This document shows, piece after piece, positions 12,836 through 16,314 of a DNA stretch of 16,314 nucleotides. The position numbers were made by a program, and so were the translations under genes. Origin of the DNA: Candidatus Cloacimonadota bacterium (GTDB taxonomy: Bacteria > Cloacimonadota > Cloacimonadia > Cloacimonadales > TCS61). Below the pieces are notes generated by a model. It saw nothing but the letters and a program-made list of their open reading frames with translations. It ran no database searches and was not told where the DNA came from. Numbering within the stretch: the first letter of the stretch is position 1; every line of letters starts with the position of its first letter. The stretch covers positions 1 through 16,314 of the forward strand of contig DAOUTP010000016.1 in the NCBI GenBank assembly GCA_030626645.1, written 5' to 3'.

Positions 12836-15124
12836 TTAAAATTCGTACTCTACACCAACTATCGGCAAAAATGTCCATTGATAAACTTCGTCTATAGTTT
12901 GATCTGTATCGTTCCAATAATACTCGGCGACATTCTTCTGAGCATAAGCATTCCAAACGCTTGCATAGATCACAAGATTGGTCTTGCTGAAAAAGAATCT
13001 TTTATCCATACGCACGTTCAATGAATGATAATCGGGATAACGCTCAGCATTGATATTGTTTTCATCCAGAACTCCCTGGTGATTTAATATTGATTGCTCA
13101 ACATCGATCGGCGTGTAAGGAACACCCCCGGCATAGATCCAGCGCAGGCTCATTTCTAATCCGGCAGTTGGTTTGTAGCCACCTTCGATACTTACAATAA
13201 ATTGGTTATCATAGCTTCTGTTGCGCCAGATGCCGTCGTAACTTTTATAGCGAGAACGGAAATAAGTTGCACTGGCTAATCCGTAAATTCTCTTTGCCAG
13301 TTTCTTCTGTAAAATCACTTCCACACCACGGCTCAAAGCTTGTCCATTATCCTGCAGAGATTCATAATAATTAAAGAAATTATCATCGATCACGAAAAAA
13401 CCAGGTTGATCAGGATCAACTGGAAAATTGTTGTAATCTTTTTGATAGGCTTCTATAACTAAACGTGTATCTTCTGAGAGCAGATGTTCAAATCCTATGA
13501 TGTAATGTTTAGAATACGGATCTTTTAAATCTTTATTTTCTTCATTTTGGGATAGAAGCAAAAGTGGTAGATTTTGATAAAAAACTCCCATCGATCCGTT
13601 CAACGAGGTTGATTCATTAATCTTATATTTGAAGGAGAATCGGGGTGAAATTGTAACATTATCATTCAAAGAAAAATAATCTGCTCTCAAACCTAATGTT
13701 GTAGAGAATCTTGGGAAAGGAACATAATTTATACTAATGAATCCGCCCAATTTTTCAGCTCTTATCTTATCTTTCATAATAAGCTCGGGAATTGTATCAC
13801 CAAGAATATTTGTCGTTTCTGCTAAATAGTTATCATAATCGTGTTTTAAATGTTTAATATCAATTCCAAAATCCGCACTTAATTTCTCAGAAAATCGTTT
13901 AAAGTTAACATTTCTAAATTTTAGTTCCAGCTCGTTAGTTCTGTTTTTAATATCTGTATCTCCGGTTGGTTCCTTGAATGTTTCATAGAAATCCTCATCA
14001 TATTGCGATGAAGTGATCGAAAATGAAGTATTGGAAAAAGCAGATTCATTCCAAACTGCACGCCAGTTCAAACCATAAGTTCCCTGATACAGATCCTGAT
14101 TCCCATAATGCGACATATAATTTTCTACAGCATTTTCCTGGTCGGGCGTATTATGATCATCAGCAAAGATTGCCAGCATTGAGAGCTTGTGGTATGGGTT
14201 GAATTCATAGGTGAATTTTCCCTGGATATCACCATATTCCGGTGCAATTGAAGTTCCTACATCGACTGCGTCAATAATATATTTTAAGTAACTTCTTTTC
14301 ACAGCCAGCATGGCTGAACTTTTCTTGCTTATAGGACCTTCAAAGATACCTCCGAAACCAGCAAAGTTAAAATCGATCTGTCCATCGAATTCATTCGGAT
14401 TTCCATCGCGGAAGTTAATTTCCATAATGGAAGAAAGTTTATCTCCATAGATGGCAGAGAACCCACCTGTGTTGAATGTAACATCCTGAATGAAATCTAC
14501 ATTAAGAATACCTATCGGTCCACCGGAAGAGCCTTGATGTGGAAAATGATTAATATTAGGAATTTCGATATTGTCGATATAGAATGAATTCTCCATAGGG
14601 TTTCCACCGCGTACGATCAGGTTATTGCTTTGGTCATTAACTTTGGCTACGCTGGGCAATGACATCATTATACGGCTTACATCTCCAGCAGAGCCGGGAG
14701 CACGACGGATCTCTTCATTGGAAAAACTGACAACGCTGGTTGTCTGTTCTTCAGTTTCAGCAAAATAATCTGTTTTTACTTTAATCCCCTCAATTTGAAT
14801 TGCTGTTCTTTTCAATTCACCATTTACGAATGTTGTTCGGTTTGAACGGATTATTATATCCGCTTTGAGTTGCGGTTGAGTTCCAATGATCTGAAAGGCA
14901 ACAGTGTAATTTCCTACCGGTAAGTTCATGATCTTATACTGTCCCTTCTCATTTGTGTAAACACCCTTTTCCAGCTCTCTTACAATAACTGTTACGTTGG
15001 AAAGCGGATAGCTTGTTTCTGCATCTATCACACGTCCCATCAAGTTGCCTTTTTTTATTTCCTGGGCAGGAAGTAAGGAAATCATTATAATGATTCCCAG
15101 CATTAGAATTAGTTTGTTTTTCAT
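12836..15124 (-). CDS. TonB-dependent outer-membrane receptor with CarboxypepD_reg-like N-terminal domain
   Basis: A 762-residue outer-membrane protein. Residues 1-20 are a signal peptide (ending L-L-P-A-Q). Residues about 27-105 are a carboxypeptidase-regulatory-like beta-sandwich (G-R-V-I-D-A-E-T, Y-T-N-E-K-G-Q-Y-K-I, L-P-V-G-N-Y-T-V). Residues about 125-235 are the plug (I-R-R-A-P-G-S-A-G-D-V, L-I-V-R-G-G-N-P, F-Y-I-D-N-I-E-I, Y-G-D-K-L-S-S-I). The rest is a beta-barrel ending in an aromatic (V-E-Y-E-F), as outer-membrane proteins do. Such receptors import large or scarce substrates using TonB energy; the substrate is not evident, and no SusD partner is present. AGGAG precedes the ATG at 15124. 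The TetR gene lies 52 bases upstream on the same strand, and a 16-bp palindrome between them may control it. Confidence 0.88.
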   Translation of the reverse strand: MKNKLILMLGIIIMISLLPAQEIKKGNLMGRVIDAETSYPLSNVTVIVRELEKGVYTNEKGQYKIMNLPVGNYTVAFQIIGTQPQLKADIIIRSNRTTFVNGELKRTAIQIEGIKVKTDYFAETEEQTTSVVSFSNEEIRRAPGSAGDVSRIMMSLPSVAKVNDQSNNLIVRGGNPMENSFYIDNIEIPNINHFPHQGSSGGPIGILNVDFIQDVTFNTGGFSAIYGDKLSSIMEINFRDGNPNEFDGQIDFNFAGFGGIFEGPISKKSSAMLAVKRSYLKYIIDAVDVGTSIAPEYGDIQGKFTYEFNPYHKLSMLAIFADDHNTPDQENAVENYMSHYGNQDLYQGTYGLNWRAVWNESAFSNTSFSITSSQYDEDFYETFKEPTGDTDIKNRTNELELKFRNVNFKRFSEKLSADFGIDIKHLKHDYDNYLAETTNILGDTIPELIMKDKIRAEKLGGFISINYVPFPRFSTTLGLRADYFSLNDNVTISPRFSFKYKINESTSLNGSMGVFYQNLPLLLLSQNEENKDLKDPYSKHYIIGFEHLLSEDTRLVIEAYQKDYNNFPVDPDQPGFFVIDDNFFNYYESLQDNGQALSRGVEVILQKKLAKRIYGLASATYFRSRYKSYDGIWRNRSYDNQFIVSIEGGYKPTAGLEMSLRWIYAGGVPYTPIDVEQSILNHQGVLDENNINAERYPDYHSLNVRMDKRFFFSKTNLVIYASVWNAYAQKNVAEYYWNDTDQTIDEVYQWTFLPIVGVEYEF

Positions 15125-15143
15125 TTTTTTCTCCTAAAAGTCG

Positions 15144-15159
15144 GTTTGCTATAGCAAAC
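15144..15159. promoter_or_regulatory. 16-bp perfect palindrome between the TetR and TonB-receptor genes
   Basis: GTTTGCTATAGCAAAC is fully self-complementary and lies 20 bases upstream of the receptor ATG. Its GTTTG half-site also occurs in the inverted repeat upstream of the TetR gene. It may be a second operator or an RNA hairpin that separates expression of the two genes. Confidence 0.45.
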
Positions 15160-15176
15160 GATCTCTATATTATTTT

Positions 15177-15761
15177 TTATTTACAAAAATTTTCTAAAAG
15201 TGTTTCCACAAAAATCTTTTGATTTTCTGAACTTTTTAATTCATTTCCAAGAGATTGATCAAACAGACCCGGCATCATACCTATCATCAGAATAGATGAG
15301 AACAATTGAATAGTAGATATTTTGCTTTCAAAATTATCTTCGGAGCGCAAAATATTTTTGATCAAACCATGAAATTTTGTTAAGAATTCATTGATTTTTG
15401 CAACGGAATTTGTATTGAAATCATTCTTAATAAAAGCTTTTGCTAAATGTGCTTTTGTAAGATTTGGATAATTAATAGCTCCTTGTAGAGTATCTTCTAA
15501 AAAAAGCTGAAGTGCTTTCTTTGTATCACTTTGCCACATCTCTTCATAATCATTTATGTTGTTTACAAAGCTTTCGTTCAGAGTTGCATTCATTACAATT
15601 TCGAATAACTGTTCTTTTGAACCGAAATGGTAATTAATTGCTGCCACATTCACTCCGGCCAGATCAGCAATCTTTCTTATTGTAACACTATGAATACCCT
15701 CTTGCTCAATGCATTCAATAGTTGTTAGTATGATCTTTTGCTTAACTTCTTCTTTCCCCAT
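15177..15761 (-). CDS. TetR-family transcriptional regulator
   Basis: A 194-residue cytoplasmic repressor of the usual family length. Residues about 8-55 form the TetR DNA-binding domain: K-I-I-L-T-T-I-E-C-I-E-Q-E-G, then V-T-I-R-K-I-A-D-L-A-G-V-N-V-A-A-I-N-Y-H-F-G-S-K-E-Q-L-F, the hallmark helix-turn-helix with the Y-H-F core. The C-terminal about 130 residues are the variable ligand-binding and dimerisation part, so the inducer cannot be read from sequence. GGAGAGG lies 4 bases before the ATG at 15761. It is transcribed ahead of the TonB-dependent receptor, and inverted repeats overlap the region where its own promoter must lie, which argues for autorepression together with control of the receptor (inference). 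Confidence 0.9.
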   Translation of the reverse strand: MGKEEVKQKIILTTIECIEQEGIHSVTIRKIADLAGVNVAAINYHFGSKEQLFEIVMNATLNESFVNNINDYEEMWQSDTKKALQLFLEDTLQGAINYPNLTKAHLAKAFIKNDFNTNSVAKINEFLTKFHGLIKNILRSEDNFESKISTIQLFSSILMIGMMPGLFDQSLGNELKSSENQKIFVETLLENFCK

Positions 15762-15780
15762 ATCCTCTCCTATTTATTTC

Positions 15781-15839
15781 TTTCAAACACTTATTTAAAA
15801 CACGTGTTTGAAAAAAAATATCAAGCATAATTGCGTCAA
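15781..15839 (-). promoter_or_regulatory. Promoter and operator region of the TetR/TonB-receptor operon
   Basis: A perfect 10-bp inverted repeat, TTTCAAACAC (15781-15790) and GTGTTTGAAA (15804-15813), encloses 13 bases. The nested sequence AAACACGTGTTT (15798-15809) is itself a perfect palindrome, so three copies of the CAAACAC-type half-site occur in 30 bases. On the minus strand TTGACG (15839-15834) and TTGATA (15824-15819) are alternative -35 boxes. The -10 is not clear. The repeats overlap the promoter, as for an autoregulated TetR gene. Confidence 0.6.
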
Positions 15840-16186
15840 GTATTTTTTAAGGACTTTAATAATTGAACAAAATATTTCATAGTATATAAACTAACAATTT
15901 ACGTTAAAATTAATAATTTCTTCTAAGGAAAAATGATTCTTGCAATTAATCAAAAAAATTATTTTTTAATTTATTTTATTGCTTTTTGGTAGATATTAAT
16001 TCTTATTATTAAGTTATGCTAAGCAATTGCAATTGCTAAATCAAAATCATTTAATAAGATAGGGAAAATATATGTACAAAAGTATATATTACATAGTGTT
16101 AAATATATCGAAACTATGTGAAACATTTTGCTTGACACGAAAAGATAGACGCTGTTAAAAGTGCCACCTAAAAGGAGGAATAACGT
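15840..16186. other. AT-rich divergent intergenic region
   Basis: The whole gap between the TetR and DsrE-like genes (15762-16186) is strongly AT-rich with no convincing gene. Besides the TetR operator it contains AGCAATTGCAATTGCT (16022-16037), a 16-bp perfect palindrome, and a 7-bp inverted repeat ACATAGT/ACTATGT (16091-16097 and 16113-16119) just upstream of the downstream promoter. Either could be a regulator site; no known operator was recognised. Confidence 0.4.
16132..16160 (+). promoter_or_regulatory. Sigma-70-like promoter of the DsrE-family gene
   Basis: Consensus -35 TTGACA (16132-16137), a 17-base spacer and TTAAAA (16155-16160) as a weak -10. The predicted start near 16167 places the transcript just ahead of the AAAGGAGG ribosome site, giving a very short leader. 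Confidence 0.5.
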
Positions 16187-16314
16187 ATGGGAAAAGTATC
16201 AATAACCATTAACGGTTCTGAAGTAAAAAATATTTATCCAGCTATCACGATTGCTGTATCAGCAGCAGCTAGCGGTGATGATGTAATTTTGTTTATATTA
16301 CCTAGTGGATTACC
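16187..16314 (+). CDS. DsrE-family protein, 3' truncated by window
   Basis: Only the first 42 codons are visible. AAAGGAGG (16171-16178) lies 8 bases before ATG 16187. The sequence M-G-K-V-S-I-T-I-N-G-S-E-V, then Y-P-A-I-T-I-A-V-S-A-A-A-S-G-D-D-V-I-L-F, matches the opening beta-alpha-beta unit of DsrE/DsrF-like proteins, where a strand is followed by an Ala-rich helix and G-x-x-V-x-x-F. Family members include sulfur-relay and peroxiredoxin-associated proteins. The cysteine-bearing region that would separate these lies outside the window, so no role is assigned. There is no signal peptide; it is expected to be cytoplasmic. Confidence 0.6.
   Translation, partial: MGKVSITINGSEVKNIYPAITIAVSAAASGDDVILFILPSGL

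Noticed and set aside
12836..15124. SusC/SusD-type polysaccharide locus
   Set aside because: The receptor has the N-terminal sandwich and plug but there is no SusD-like lipoprotein gene beside it; the upstream gene is a TetR regulator.
16072..16158. 28-codon ORF upstream of the DsrE-family gene
   Set aside because: It overlaps the candidate promoter, has unusual composition and only a weak ribosome site; probably chance in AT-rich DNA.
1..16314. CRISPR arrays, tRNA or rRNA genes, insertion sequences
   Set aside because: None seen: no regularly spaced direct repeats, no cloverleaf or rRNA signatures, no transposase motifs.

Overview
The window looks like a chromosomal segment of an anaerobic bacterium of the FCB group, most likely Cloacimonadota or a close relative. 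The best evidence is four intact C-terminal modules of the FlgD-like / type IX secretion (T9SS) sorting type. Each begins N-[YH]-PNPFNP and ends in a G-I-Y-[FY]-Y ... K-[KM] ... L-[ML]-K tail. They sit on secreted multidomain proteins beside a CarboxypepD_reg/TonB-dependent receptor. The DNA is AT-rich. The phylum call is inference; no rRNA or core marker gene is present.

Layout: (1) 2-607 is the 3' end of a secreted Fn3/T9SS protein, followed by a strong terminator. (2) 608-929 is a non-coding stretch with two hairpins and a promoter carrying an 18-bp perfect palindrome. (3) 930-4837 is a TrmB-family regulator whose stop overlaps the start of a 1020-residue secreted T9SS protein. (4) 4922-5818 is a PilX-like surface protein. 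It is followed by a fossil T9SS tail (5860-5940) and a hairpin resembling the terminator of the first gene. (5) 6048-8985 is a two-gene operon of secreted GH18 chitinase-like enzymes from two different GH18 subfamilies, both with T9SS tails. (6) About 9091-12721 is the unusual part: I read it as an integron gene-cassette array without an integrase in view (CALIN-like). It has a promoter-like signal reading inward, a degenerate attC or attI-like site, a cassette with an exported nitroreductase, a 133-bp attC, a cassette with a membrane polyferredoxin (NapH/CcoG-like), a 130-bp attC, and a last open-ended cassette. That last cassette carries a tiny ORF, a frameshifted DUF1801 gene and a helix-hairpin-helix (DUF4332-like) gene. 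(7) 15761-12836 on the minus strand is a TetR regulator followed by a TonB-dependent receptor, with palindromes both upstream of the regulator and between the two genes. (8) 15762-16186 is a divergent non-coding region, then the 5' end of a DsrE-family protein that runs off the window.

How the parts fit: the left half is surface and secreted-polymer biology (adhesin-like Fn3/GEVED protein, PilX-like protein, chitinases), with one dedicated regulator. The right half is a TetR-controlled outer-membrane receptor. Between them is the cassette array, lower in G+C by eye. In each of its two complete cassettes the first bases complement that cassette's own 3' core site. This is the rule for integron cassettes and the strongest argument for the interpretation.
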